From the NCBI RefSeq assembly GCF_014490665.1, contig NZ_CP061038.1:3720001-3784000 (forward strand): DNA of 64,000 nt, read 5' to 3'. A program made the translations under genes and the position numbers. Origin of the DNA: Sphingomonas alpina (lineage in GTDB: Bacteria > Pseudomonadota > Alphaproteobacteria > Sphingomonadales > Sphingomonadaceae). Below the pieces are notes generated by a model, which had not been told where the DNA came from, ran no database searches, and saw only the letters and a list, made by a program, of their open reading frames with translations. This document shows, piece after piece, positions 45,400-54,170 of the stretch (position 1 is its first letter; the number at the start of each line of letters is the position of its first letter).

Positions 45400-48300
45400 T
45401 CAGAGTCCGGCCGTCACGCTGAACAGGAAGCGTCGCCCGATCAGGTCATAGGTACCGAAGCTTCGCGAAAACACCTGTGACTGGCTCGGCTTGCGATCGA
45501 ACAGATTGTTGACGACGAGCTGGAGCGAGAAGCGGTCGTTGACCCGCACGCCAAGGGTCGAATTGAACCGCCAATAGGACCCGATCAGATTGTCTTTGTC
45601 GGCGATCGTGGCCGATGTCGCCAGAATGTCGTTCTTGACCGGCCCGGTATAGAGCGCCTGCAACAGCAGATCGAGCGCCGCGCCCTGATAACCGAGATTG
45701 AACTGACCCGACCATTTGGGCAGTCCGACACTGCCGACCGAATTGGAGACCGGCGCACTATCGGTGATCCGGGATTCGAACTTGCTGTTGTGGAACATCT
45801 TGGCGCCGAGCTTGATCCGGCCCTGCTTCTCCAGCGCGGTCATGCCGAAACCATATTCCGCGGCAAAGATCAGGCCGGCGAATTTGAGCCCGGCGGTATT
45901 GATGTATCCACTGCGATAGCCGTTTGCGATGTCACCGACCGACCGGGTCGGATTGGCCGTGCCGGGCCCGACCTCGGCCGCGGTAAGGCGGCGAAATTGT
46001 CCGCAACCGGCAGCGTTCGGGAAATCATTGCTGTCGTAACAGGCACCCAGCACCTGCTGGATCCCCAGGCTTTCGATGCCGCCGGTCAAGTGGATTTGCG
46101 TCCAATCCGCCGAGACCCGGAAACCGGGGATCAGCCTGGGCTGATAAACAATGCCCGCCGACCAGGAGCGCGCCTTTTCATTGTCGAGGTTCGGGTTGCC
46201 GGACACCGTTCCGATCGGCGAGAGCCCGGCAGTGGTCGGATTGAAGTTCGCCGGGCTGGAAATGCCCAGCGCGCTCAGTGCCGCAGTGCAATTGGCGGTG
46301 CGCGCCGCCGGATTGTCGCCGCGCTGGTAATTGGCGGGCGAACAAGGGTCGCTGATCGACCCGCGCGTCGGCGATGCACCGGAGAAGAGTTCGGTGACCG
46401 CCGGAGCGCGGATCGCACGCGCATAGGTGCCGCGCAACATCAGGCCATCGAATATCCCCGGCAGGCGCGGCGCGAAACGCCCGCCCGCCGCCCAGGTCAC
46501 ATCGCCACCGGCAATCGAATTGTGGACATAGCGCACCGAGCCGTCGGCACTGAGATTCTTGATGACCGGGATGTCCTGCGATTCCGACACGAGCGGGACC
46601 GACAATTCGCCGTACAGCTCCTTGGTGTTGAAGCTTCCCTTGTCGGGTGAATAGGGGCTGGCGAGGTCGAGGCCGAGCAGGCTCGCGCCCGACCTGAGGA
46701 CTCGATCGACCCTGAAGTCGCCCATTTCCTTGCGATATTCGGCACCGATGTTGAACTTGATCGGCTCGGGCGAAATGCGGAACGGCATCGCTCCGTTGAA
46801 GTTTGCCGTCGCAACGAATTGCTGGTTCAGGCTGACCGCCTTGCCACGATCGAGAACATAGTCCGCCGCCTCGTCGGTAAAGGCGTTTTCGCCAAAGATG
46901 TTGAACGGCACGCAGTTTCCGCCGGTCGCGCAAACGATCTTGCCGCTGCCGTCCCTGACCGCATCGACCGCGGCAAGAAAACGGTCCTCGTTGATATAGC
47001 TCATCTCGGTGGTCGCGCGGCTCCTGCCGTAATTGACCGAGAGCTCCCACGCCGCCGGTTCGCCAAACAGGCTGGTCTTGCCTTCCAGGCCGGCGACGGC
47101 GCGATAGAAATTGACCGTGTTGACGTTCAGGCCGCCGCGATCGAGCAGATCGCTGAAATTGCGCGCCAGCACGAAATCTCCGGTGATGCCGTTGGCGGCC
47201 AGCGTGCTGCGCGCTGCGGACGAGATGAAGGGATTGTTGGCCGACACGGTCAGGATCGTGCCGCTGACATAGGGCGAGGTGAACGCCGCGACCTCGCTAA
47301 GTTCCTTGCCCTCGCTGCGCGCATAAGAGCCCTCGAACACGAAGCGGATCGACGGCGTCAGGTCATAGTGGCCGATGCCGCTGACGATCGCCCGCTTGGT
47401 CGGCGACAACAGGCTGAAATGGTCCGCCATGCGCACGCCATCGCCGCCGTCGAACAGGGCGCCGCGGACGTTCGTTCCCGGAACATAGGCGCGAAGGTCG
47501 CCGCCCTGGAACTGGAGCGACCGGCCCGAGCTGTCGCGAATGAAATCAAAAGTATTGGGGTCGAACGGCAGTCCGCCCTCGGTGAAATAGCCATAGACCA
47601 GATCATTGGTGACCTTGTTGGATGGCGTCGATCCCGGCTGCGGCACCAGAAAACGAAGGCCGGCCCGCTTGCTGAGTACCATGCCCTTCTGCTCATGATA
47701 TTCGCCGCTGATCGCGATATTGCCGCGGCCTTCGTCGAAATTGATGCCGGCCAGGCCGCGGATCGAATAGCCCGGCGCATCGCCCCGCTCGCTGATACCG
47801 TATTGGCCGGTTACGCTGAGCCCCTGATATTTGTCCTTCAGGATGATGTTGACGGTGCCCGCGATCGCGTCGGATCCATAGATCGGAGCGCCGCCGATCG
47901 CGATCGTCTCGACCCGTTCGATCAGCCCGACCGGAATGACGTTGAGATCGACCTGTTGCCCCGGCGACGCCGCATTGCCGCTGCCCGAGATCGAGTTGGA
48001 CGAGACCGCGCGGCGCCCGTTGATCAGCGCCAATGTGCGTTGCGACCCGAGGCCGAGGAAATCGACGAAGCTCTGCCCCGCGTTGAACGTGCCTTGCGAC
48101 GCGCCGGTCGGATTGACGCCCGAGGCAACGAAGCCCGGCGTATCGTCGAATACCTGCGCGACATTGGTATAGCCGCGTTGTGCGATCACTTCGGCATCGG
48201 TGACGATGGTCGCTTCGAGCGTGTCGAAGCCGGGTCGCCGGATGCGCGACCCTGTCACCACAATGTCCTCGGCCAGCGGATCCGGCTGAACCTCGGCCTG

Positions 48301-48636
48301 CCCCACCACCGTCGCGCGGCGGATGGTCACGATGCCGTCCTGTCCTGCGACGACCTCCAGCCCATGGCCCGCAAGCATGCGGTGCAGCGCGTCGATCGGG
48401 GAATAGTCGCCATCGATCGGGTTGGTGCGCACGCCGCGCAGATCGGCGTCGGGCGCCAGTACCTGCAGCCCCGATTGCTGCGCCACATTCTGTACCGCGT
48501 CGCCGGCGTCGCTCGCCGGAATCCGGAAATGCTGCTTGGCCTGCGCATATGCCGCGCTCGATGCGAAGCTGAGCATTGCCGCGCCCGCCAACAACATCGT
48601 CCTGGTTACGATTCGAGCCCCTTGCCGCTTTGCCAC
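45400..48636 (-). CDS. TonB-dependent receptor with signalling domain, receptor 1
   Basis: A 1078-residue outer-membrane receptor. After the signal peptide (TMLLAGAAMLSFASSAAYAQ) comes an STN signalling domain (FRIPASDAGDAVQNVAQQSGLQVLAPDADLRGVRTNPIDGDYSPIDALHRML). The plug begins near DIVVTGSRIRRPGFDT, and the barrel ends in RRFLFSVTAGL. The STN domain signals occupancy to the FecR-like protein encoded next to it, which controls the ECF sigma factor. The plug is of the type found in sphingomonad peptide or glycan receptors (LGSQRTLALINGRRAVSSNS). It starts the hydrolase part of the operon. Confidence 0.93.
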   Translation of the reverse strand: MAKRQGARIVTRTMLLAGAAMLSFASSAAYAQAKQHFRIPASDAGDAVQNVAQQSGLQVLAPDADLRGVRTNPIDGDYSPIDALHRMLAGHGLEVVAGQDGIVTIRRATVVGQAEVQPDPLAEDIVVTGSRIRRPGFDTLEATIVTDAEVIAQRGYTNVAQVFDDTPGFVASGVNPTGASQGTFNAGQSFVDFLGLGSQRTLALINGRRAVSSNSISGSGNAASPGQQVDLNVIPVGLIERVETIAIGGAPIYGSDAIAGTVNIILKDKYQGLSVTGQYGISERGDAPGYSIRGLAGINFDEGRGNIAISGEYHEQKGMVLSKRAGLRFLVPQPGSTPSNKVTNDLVYGYFTEGGLPFDPNTFDFIRDSSGRSLQFQGGDLRAYVPGTNVRGALFDGGDGVRMADHFSLLSPTKRAIVSGIGHYDLTPSIRFVFEGSYARSEGKELSEVAAFTSPYVSGTILTVSANNPFISSAARSTLAANGITGDFVLARNFSDLLDRGGLNVNTVNFYRAVAGLEGKTSLFGEPAAWELSVNYGRSRATTEMSYINEDRFLAAVDAVRDGSGKIVCATGGNCVPFNIFGENAFTDEAADYVLDRGKAVSLNQQFVATANFNGAMPFRISPEPIKFNIGAEYRKEMGDFRVDRVLRSGASLLGLDLASPYSPDKGSFNTKELYGELSVPLVSESQDIPVIKNLSADGSVRYVHNSIAGGDVTWAAGGRFAPRLPGIFDGLMLRGTYARAIRAPAVTELFSGASPTRGSISDPCSPANYQRGDNPAARTANCTAALSALGISSPANFNPTTAGLSPIGTVSGNPNLDNEKARSWSAGIVYQPRLIPGFRVSADWTQIHLTGGIESLGIQQVLGACYDSNDFPNAAGCGQFRRLTAAEVGPGTANPTRSVGDIANGYRSGYINTAGLKFAGLIFAAEYGFGMTALEKQGRIKLGAKMFHNSKFESRITDSAPVSNSVGSVGLPKWSGQFNLGYQGAALDLLLQALYTGPVKNDILATSATIADKDNLIGSYWRFNSTLGVRVNDRFSLQLVVNNLFDRKPSQSQVFSRSFGTYDLIGRRFLFSVTAGL

Positions 48637-48669
48637 TGAATGTCTCCCGCCCCATGACCTGTATCGGCC

Positions 48670-49692
48670 TCAAGGCAAGAGAGCGGCGGCGGCGCGAAAT
48701 CCGCTATTAATGCGACGGCGAATTTTGTTCCCGCGACAGAATGAACGCCGTGTCGGTCTCGACCACCTCGCCATTGAAGGCGGCCGCGGCCCCCGGGCGA
48801 AGGCGCCCGCATCGCCGACATTGAATACACCCATGAATTCGGCGCGGCCGAGCGACGGGTCGTTGATCACCACCGGCTTGGCGGCATAGCGATTGACCTC
48901 GGCAGCGGCGGTGGCCAGCATCTGGCCACGGAACACCAGCTGGCCCTTGCGCCAGGCGAGCCGCCGGTTGACTTCACGTGCGTCGAGCCCGACGCGGCGC
49001 GTGCCCGTCGCGGCGGCGACGAATTGCTCGTCACGACTCAGCCGATGCTGGCGCGGCTGCCCGCTTTCCTTTTCGGTCACCTCGACGACGCCCTGTGCGA
49101 CCGTGACCGAAACACCGCCGGCATCCTGGATGCCGACCGCGAAGTCGGTACCGACCGCGCGCACCGCCACATCATCGGCCTGGACGATGAACGGGCGCGC
49201 GCGATCGTGCGCGACCTGGAACGATGCTTCACCACGCCGGAGCAGGATGCGGCGCTCCTTGTCCGCGAAACGGACCTGGACCACGGTGTCGCCGTTGAGG
49301 AACAGTTTCGAGCCGTCATCGAGCGCCACCTCGCGAACCTCGCCGCGCGCGGTCGCGATCCGGCCGCCGAGCCGGTCCTGCGCGGCCAGGCCGCCACCGA
49401 TCGCGAGCAGCACCGATGCAGCCAACGCCATGCGCCGCCACGGCCAGTGCCGCGCCTGCGGCACCGGCTCGATCTCACGCCCGGCATCGAGTGCGGCCAC
49501 GCGATCCATATCGACCCACACTGCCTGCGCGCGGACATAGGCGCCAAGATGCCTGCTGTTTTCGGAAAGCCAGCTGTCGAGTCGCTGCTGCTCTACGTCG
49601 GAAAGCGGTCCTTCGGCAGAACGGACGACCCAGGTCGCGGCGAGTGACTCGACGTCATCCGAGTCCCCAAAGTCTCCGCTTACCACCGTCAT
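48670..49692 (-). CDS. FecR-type anti-sigma regulator, 3' end frameshifted
   Basis: As read, 340 residues: a cytoplasmic N-terminal part (AATWVVRSAEGPLSDVEQQRLDSWLSENSRHLGAYVRAQAVW), one membrane span (MALAASVLLAIGGGLAA), then the periplasmic FecR domain (ATARGEVREVALDDGSKLFLNGDTVV, AVRAVGTDFAVGI). The last about 35 residues are out of frame. Adding one G in the run near 48791-48796 restores AAAAFNGEVVETDTAFILSREQ and a stop at 48707-48709, the normal FecR ending. This is a real mutation or a base-call error. The start overlaps the sigma gene by 38 nt behind GGAGGA. It relays receptor 1 signals. Confidence 0.85.
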   Translation of the reverse strand: MTVVSGDFGDSDDVESLAATWVVRSAEGPLSDVEQQRLDSWLSENSRHLGAYVRAQAVWVDMDRVAALDAGREIEPVPQARHWPWRRMALAASVLLAIGGGLAAQDRLGGRIATARGEVREVALDDGSKLFLNGDTVVQVRFADKERRILLRRGEASFQVAHDRARPFIVQADDVAVRAVGTDFAVGIQDAGGVSVTVAQGVVEVTEKESGQPRQHRLSRDEQFVAAATGTRRVGLDAREVNRRLAWRKGQLVFRGQMLATAAAEVNRYAAKPVVINDPSLGRAEFMGVFNVGDAGAFARGPRPPSMARWSRPTRRSFCRGNKIRRRINSGFRAAAALLP

Positions 49693-50224
49693 CTTCCTCC
49701 GCGCCGACCGCCGGCGCCTTCATTACCTGCATTACGAGCCGCAGCGCTTTTGCAAGATGCTTTTCTACCGTGCTCTCCGCGATGCCCATGCGCTCGGCAA
49801 TCTCGCGTTGCGACAGTTCCTCGAATTTCTTGAGCTGGAACGCTTGCCGGCATTTGGGCGGCAGGGTCGCGATCGCGGCCATGACCCGCTCCACTTCCTG
49901 TTCGCCGCTCAGCCGGCGATGCGCGCCGATCTCATCATCGACGATGTTCAGGGATTCCAAATCCGCCACCAGCTCGATCGAAACGATGCGCGAGCGGCGG
50001 ACATGTTCGCCGACAATGTGGCGCGCCGTGACGAACAGATAGGCGCGCCCATTGCCGATCCGTTCGATATCGGCCGCCCAGATCCGCGCATAGGCCTCCT
50101 GCACCACCTCATCGAGTTCGCATGAACTCAGTCCGCGGATCCGCCCGAACAGCCAGCGACGCACATCGGCCTCGTGCGGCAGCACTTCGCGCGCAAACCA
50201 GAGAAGCCGGGCCTGATGTTCCAT
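49655..50224 (-). CDS. ECF sigma factor (FecI-like), system 1
   Basis: A 189-residue sigma-70-family factor. Region 2 is recognisable in LDEVVQEAYARIWAADIERIGNGRAYLFVTARHIVGEHVRR, and region 4 in LPPKCRQAFQLKKFEELSQREIAERMGIAESTVEKHLAKAL. This is the FecI group, which is held by a FecR protein and released when the cognate TonB receptor binds ligand. It heads the operon; the 169-bp region upstream (50225-50393) should contain its promoter, but I found no convincing boxes. The likely targets are the receptor and hydrolase genes downstream. Confidence 0.92.
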   Translation of the reverse strand: MEHQARLLWFAREVLPHEADVRRWLFGRIRGLSSCELDEVVQEAYARIWAADIERIGNGRAYLFVTARHIVGEHVRRSRIVSIELVADLESLNIVDDEIGAHRRLSGEQEVERVMAAIATLPPKCRQAFQLKKFEELSQREIAERMGIAESTVEKHLAKALRLVMQVMKAPAVGAEEDDGGKRRLWGLG

Positions 50225-50393
50225 GACGCAATGGCAACAGTAATCTGACGCTACGTCAAGCTAAATGTCACGACCGCGTCACAAAAGGATGATACCACCA
50301 AGATATTGCAAAGACACGAAAAAACTACCGAAGGACTGTCGTCTCCGATTGCATTGGCATCGTGGCAAACGCCACGGCCCGGACGGCATCGCG

Positions 50394-51119
50394 CTACTGC
50401 GTGATCCGCTTCACGATCTTGCCATCCGCGCCGAGAAATTCGATCACCGGCTGCCCGTCGGCGCCGACCTTCATCACCAGCCGGGGCCGGCCCTGCTTGT
50501 CCGCCAGCCGGACGATCGCGTCGTCGAGCTGCTTGCCGGCGAAGAAGCGTTCCTCGCCGACGCCACCATTGGCCTTGGCATGAGCGAGCATCTCGGCGCG
50601 TATCTTGTCCTTTTCCGCATCGGTCGACGCACGCGACGCACGATCGCTCATTTCCATCAGCGGCTGGATCGATGCATCGGGACGATCCCAGACACGCAGG
50701 CCAGCGGTGCGTTGCTTGTCGTTTTCCGCATAGACCATGCCCACGGTCTGATCCTGCTTATACTGGTCGAACAGGATGCTCGCGCTCGCCGATTGATGGC
50801 CCTCGGCGCTGCGGCTGCCAAAGCCCATGCCGCCGACCTCATCACCTTCATCGTTGAAGAACAGCATCCCGCCCTGCTTGCGATTGTGATGCTTGTACTC
50901 CTTGCCGCCCATGAACAGGCCCGGGAAGCGCGGCGTGTTGGAGATCACCAACCGGTATTTGCCGTTCGGTTCGACGATGTTGATGCGCGCCGCGTTGATC
51001 GTGCCGAAGCTGGCGTCGGGCGGACCCGAGGTCGCGATCGCCCACCCCGCCGGCAGCAACGCACCGACTCCAACCGCAACGCCGAACGCGAGCGGCAATT
51101 TCCAGCCTGGCCGTTTCAT
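50394..51119 (-). CDS. Secreted/anchored protein of unknown family, paralogue 2
   Basis: A 241-residue protein with an N-terminal hydrophobic segment (LPLAFGVAVGVGALLPAGWAIA). It shares with the protein at 25544-26275 the ordered motifs FGTINAARINIVEPNGKYRLVISNTPRFPGL, GGMLFFNDEGDEVGGMGFG, LFDQYKQDQTV and GRPRLVMKVGADGQPVIEFLGADGK. The function is unknown. It lies 13 nt downstream of the esterase-like gene and is probably the last gene of that operon. Confidence 0.78.
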   Translation of the reverse strand: MKRPGWKLPLAFGVAVGVGALLPAGWAIATSGPPDASFGTINAARINIVEPNGKYRLVISNTPRFPGLFMGGKEYKHHNRKQGGMLFFNDEGDEVGGMGFGSRSAEGHQSASASILFDQYKQDQTVGMVYAENDKQRTAGLRVWDRPDASIQPLMEMSDRASRASTDAEKDKIRAEMLAHAKANGGVGEERFFAGKQLDDAIVRLADKQGRPRLVMKVGADGQPVIEFLGADGKIVKRITQ

Positions 51120-51132
51120 CGCCCGTCCTCCC

Positions 51133-52812
51133 TCAGTAGTTCCACTCGGTCAGCGGCGCTCCCGCCGGTGCGGTCTTGCGCACATGTGCGGCCATTTCGC
51201 GGATTACGCCGGCCCAGTCGGTGTGGTGCCAGTTATGGCCTTTTTTCGGCCGGCCATATTCGAAGCGGATCGGATAATCGGCTCCGGCGACCTGCGCGAC
51301 CATCTCCTGGAATTTATAGACGCCCAGGTTGAGGAAAAAATCATCCTGCTCGCCGGCGAAGAAATTCATCCGACCGGCAAGTTTCGGCCCCAGGGTCGCC
51401 CAGTTGGTCCGCGCATAATCAGTCAGGTCATACCCGTTCCTGCGCGAATATTCGGCAACCTCATGATCGATCACGCCAGTCAACGGATCGAACAGCGGCA
51501 CCGGATAGCCATCCTTGCCGACCGGGCCATAGGTCGATTGCCAGATCGCCAGCTGGTAATAGCCGCGCCCCTTCGACCCCAGCATCGCCTCGAGCTTGGA
51601 CAGGTCGCGGACCGACAATCCCGGCTGCCCCTCGCGCGTCCGGCGGAACGGGCGATCGGTCACCTGCCAGTCGTTGAACCGAAACTCGAACATGTTCACG
51701 TCCTTGTAGACGTCGGTCAGCTGGTAGCGCGAAAAGTCGATCGGATCGGGATTGAAGACCCATGCGCCGCCGAACTTGTCGGGATAGTGGAGCAACAACG
51801 CGAGCGATTCCCAACCGCCGGTCGAGGCCCCTTCGGTGATGCGGCCATAGGGCTGGTCGATCAGCCGGAACTTCTTTTCCAGATACGGCATCAATTCCTT
51901 GGTGATGGCGTCGCCCCATGGCCCGTTATTGGCCGAATTGAGGACGTAGGATTCGAAGAAATAGGGGCTGAACTGTTCGAGGGTGATCGCGACGAAGCGC
52001 GGCAGGTCACCCTGCCATTCCTGTGAGAATTGATAGCCGGTCTTGAGACCGCCATCGGCGGCTCCCGCGCGGGCGCGTTCCGTATCCGTGGCGGGATCGG
52101 TATCGAAACCGAACGGCACATCGCCATGGCTCAACGCATAGACGGTGGGATAGCGCGCATCGGGATGCTCATCGAATCCCTTGGGCAACAGCACCGTCGC
52201 GCCGATCGTCATCGGGATGCCCCAGAAATCGGACAGGATCTTGCTCTTGATGCGGACATGCTTGAGCCAGGGCGTGTCGACGAACGGCTCGGGCGGTGGA
52301 ATCGTCTCGGTCAGCGAAAGCGCGATCGGCGTCGGCGATGTCGGGGCGACCTTCACCTTGATTGGCTTGCTGTAGAGATTCCCGCCGCTCATGAACGCCG
52401 GCGCCCGTTGCGGGTTCGGCGACGGCACCCAAATGGTATGCCCGTCCGAGCGCTTCGCCAGAACATAACGGATCAGCACCGCCTGAATGTTGTAATCGCC
52501 AGGCGGCAGCCGCTTCAGGTCGATCGGATAGCCAATCGACTCCTGCCCGACGGTGATGCTCCCGCCGGGCTTGAGCGCATCCACATCGACCCCGAACGAT
52601 GGCGGTCCGTTCATGCCGATCACCAGCCGCGGTTCGGCCGTATCGGAACTGGCCGCGACGACAATCAGCCGCCCGGTAACCGGGCCGGTCTTGGCATCGC
52701 CGGGCAAGGTCACGGAAAATCTGACCTGGGCCAGCGCCGGCATGGCGAGCGTCAGTGCGATGCAGGCGAGGAAAGCGCGCAACCCCAGCTTGATCCCGTT
52801 CCGTCCGCCCAT
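51133..52812 (-). CDS. Secreted esterase-like alpha/beta hydrolase
   Basis: A 559-residue protein starting at ATG 52812 behind GGGGAG, with signal peptide (LRAFLACIALTLAMPALAQ). The C-terminal half has an esterase-D-like fold: YPTVYALSHGDVPFG, the nucleophile elbow GASTGGWES, and His in KKGHNWHHTDW. The N-terminal 230 residues form a beta-rich domain (GPVTGRLIVVAASSDTAEPRLVIGMNGPPSFG). The longer frame to 53334 is antisense-free noise overlapping the next gene. It sits 67 nt downstream of the M1-like gene. The substrate could be an ester or amide conjugate. Confidence 0.82.
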   Translation of the reverse strand: MGGRNGIKLGLRAFLACIALTLAMPALAQVRFSVTLPGDAKTGPVTGRLIVVAASSDTAEPRLVIGMNGPPSFGVDVDALKPGGSITVGQESIGYPIDLKRLPPGDYNIQAVLIRYVLAKRSDGHTIWVPSPNPQRAPAFMSGGNLYSKPIKVKVAPTSPTPIALSLTETIPPPEPFVDTPWLKHVRIKSKILSDFWGIPMTIGATVLLPKGFDEHPDARYPTVYALSHGDVPFGFDTDPATDTERARAGAADGGLKTGYQFSQEWQGDLPRFVAITLEQFSPYFFESYVLNSANNGPWGDAITKELMPYLEKKFRLIDQPYGRITEGASTGGWESLALLLHYPDKFGGAWVFNPDPIDFSRYQLTDVYKDVNMFEFRFNDWQVTDRPFRRTREGQPGLSVRDLSKLEAMLGSKGRGYYQLAIWQSTYGPVGKDGYPVPLFDPLTGVIDHEVAEYSRRNGYDLTDYARTNWATLGPKLAGRMNFFAGEQDDFFLNLGVYKFQEMVAQVAGADYPIRFEYGRPKKGHNWHHTDWAGVIREMAAHVRKTAPAGAPLTEWNY

Positions 52813-52879
52813 CTGTCCGCTCCCCAATAAAAACCCGGTTCCCGCAGGCGATGATGGTCGGCGCGGCATTTTCCGCCAG

Positions 52880-54169
52880 TCAGTCCGGCTGCCACGCCGC
52901 ATCGGCCAGGCGCGCCCGGAAGCCCGCAGCGACCGCCAGCCCGGCGACCTCGGCCAGGCGGGCGAGAAAGGCCTCGGTGGTGGTCGGCGGATCGCTGCGG
53001 GCCAGAATCCGGTCGAGCGCGGGGCGGCCGATCTTTGCTTCGAGCGCGAACAGCAACACCGGCCCTTTCTGGTAAAGCGCAGCGCCGCTTGGCCGTTTGT
53101 CGCCAAGCAGCGGTCCGGCCTTCGCGGCCACCTCGCGCTTGCGGTCGAGCATCGCGTCGCGTTCGGCGATGCCGAGCGTTGCCTCGACATAACGCAGGCC
53201 GAAATATTCCGCGACCGACTCCGACATCCAGTAATTGGCGAACACCACATCGGGGGTCGAGCCCCAGGCATGGCGAAATTCATGCGCCACGAAACGCGCG
53301 GGGCTGGCGGCGTCGAACGGCGGCGTCGGGGCACCGGGATCGCGGAAGGTCGGCATCACCACCAGCCCGCGCCGCGCATAGCCGGCACCACTGCCGCGCG
53401 GTACGACGATCATCCGCACCGGCCCCACCTGCGGCGCGCCGAACCGTTTGCGATAGAAGGCAGCAGCGCCGAACGCATTCTCGCGCAGCTTCGCGACCAG
53501 CGGGTCATCCGGAATCGCGGTATAGAATTCGACATCGGGCGCCGTGATCCGCTTCAGGCCGACCGCGCCAACCAGCATCAGGTCGCTATCCGAGATCACG
53601 CGATGGATGCGCAGCCGATCACCGCTGCGCGTCAGCTGTCCTTGAGACATCACCACCAGAGCGGTCGGCAGTCCGGAAATGTCGGCATCGATCGAGAACG
53701 CCATGCCCAGATCCTGACGCACCGGCAGCCACATCGTGTCGATGCCAAGCTCGATCCGGTCGGCCGATAGTGACGGTGATCTCTCCCCGGCTTCATCGAT
53801 CGGCCCGTGATAGGCGATCGTCACCCGACACGCCGTCCGCACCGCCTCACCCGATCGGATCGCAATGCGCTGAAGATGGGGAAGTGGCGTACCGGTCGGC
53901 GCGAGCTCGGGACGCGCGCCGCAATCGGTCGACGTCTCGGTCAGCGTAAAGCGCTCCCCCAGCACGAAAGCGGTTTCCCCGCCTGCGGCCGGCAATGTAA
54001 TGATCGCCTTTGCCGTAAGGGTGCCGCGCTTCACGTCGAACCGCGCGGAAAATTGATAGTGCGGCGTGGATGACCCCGCCGCCGCGGCGCGCATCGGAAC
54101 CACGGCAAGGAACAGCAGCGTCAGCAGAATCGACGCACACCGTGCCGCGGAGCCGATCGATGGAATCAT
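52880..54169 (-). CDS. M1-like (gluzincin) peptidase, paralogue 2
   Basis: About 429 residues from ATG 54169. It has a signal peptide (ASILLTLLFLAVVPMRAAAA), zinc motif FVAHEFRHAWG and the Glu in YWMSESVAEYFGLRYVEATLG. The same 16-residue spacing between HEFxH and Glu occurs in the protein at 35900-37126, and both share MWLP and LYQKGPVLLF motifs. It is about half the size of standard M1 enzymes. Its start lies one base after the sulfurtransferase stop. Confidence 0.82.
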   Translation of the reverse strand: MIPSIGSAARCASILLTLLFLAVVPMRAAAAGSSTPHYQFSARFDVKRGTLTAKAIITLPAAGGETAFVLGERFTLTETSTDCGARPELAPTGTPLPHLQRIAIRSGEAVRTACRVTIAYHGPIDEAGERSPSLSADRIELGIDTMWLPVRQDLGMAFSIDADISGLPTALVVMSQGQLTRSGDRLRIHRVISDSDLMLVGAVGLKRITAPDVEFYTAIPDDPLVAKLRENAFGAAAFYRKRFGAPQVGPVRMIVVPRGSGAGYARRGLVVMPTFRDPGAPTPPFDAASPARFVAHEFRHAWGSTPDVVFANYWMSESVAEYFGLRYVEATLGIAERDAMLDRKREVAAKAGPLLGDKRPSGAALYQKGPVLLFALEAKIGRPALDRILARSDPPTTTEAFLARLAEVAGLAVAAGFRARLADAAWQPD

Positions 54170-54170
54170 C

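Noticed and set aside
43425..50224. Lasso peptide biosynthesis cluster
   Set aside because: Only the S9 peptidase and the receptor/FecIR set fit. No precursor, B protease or asparagine-synthetase-like cyclase is found in the window.
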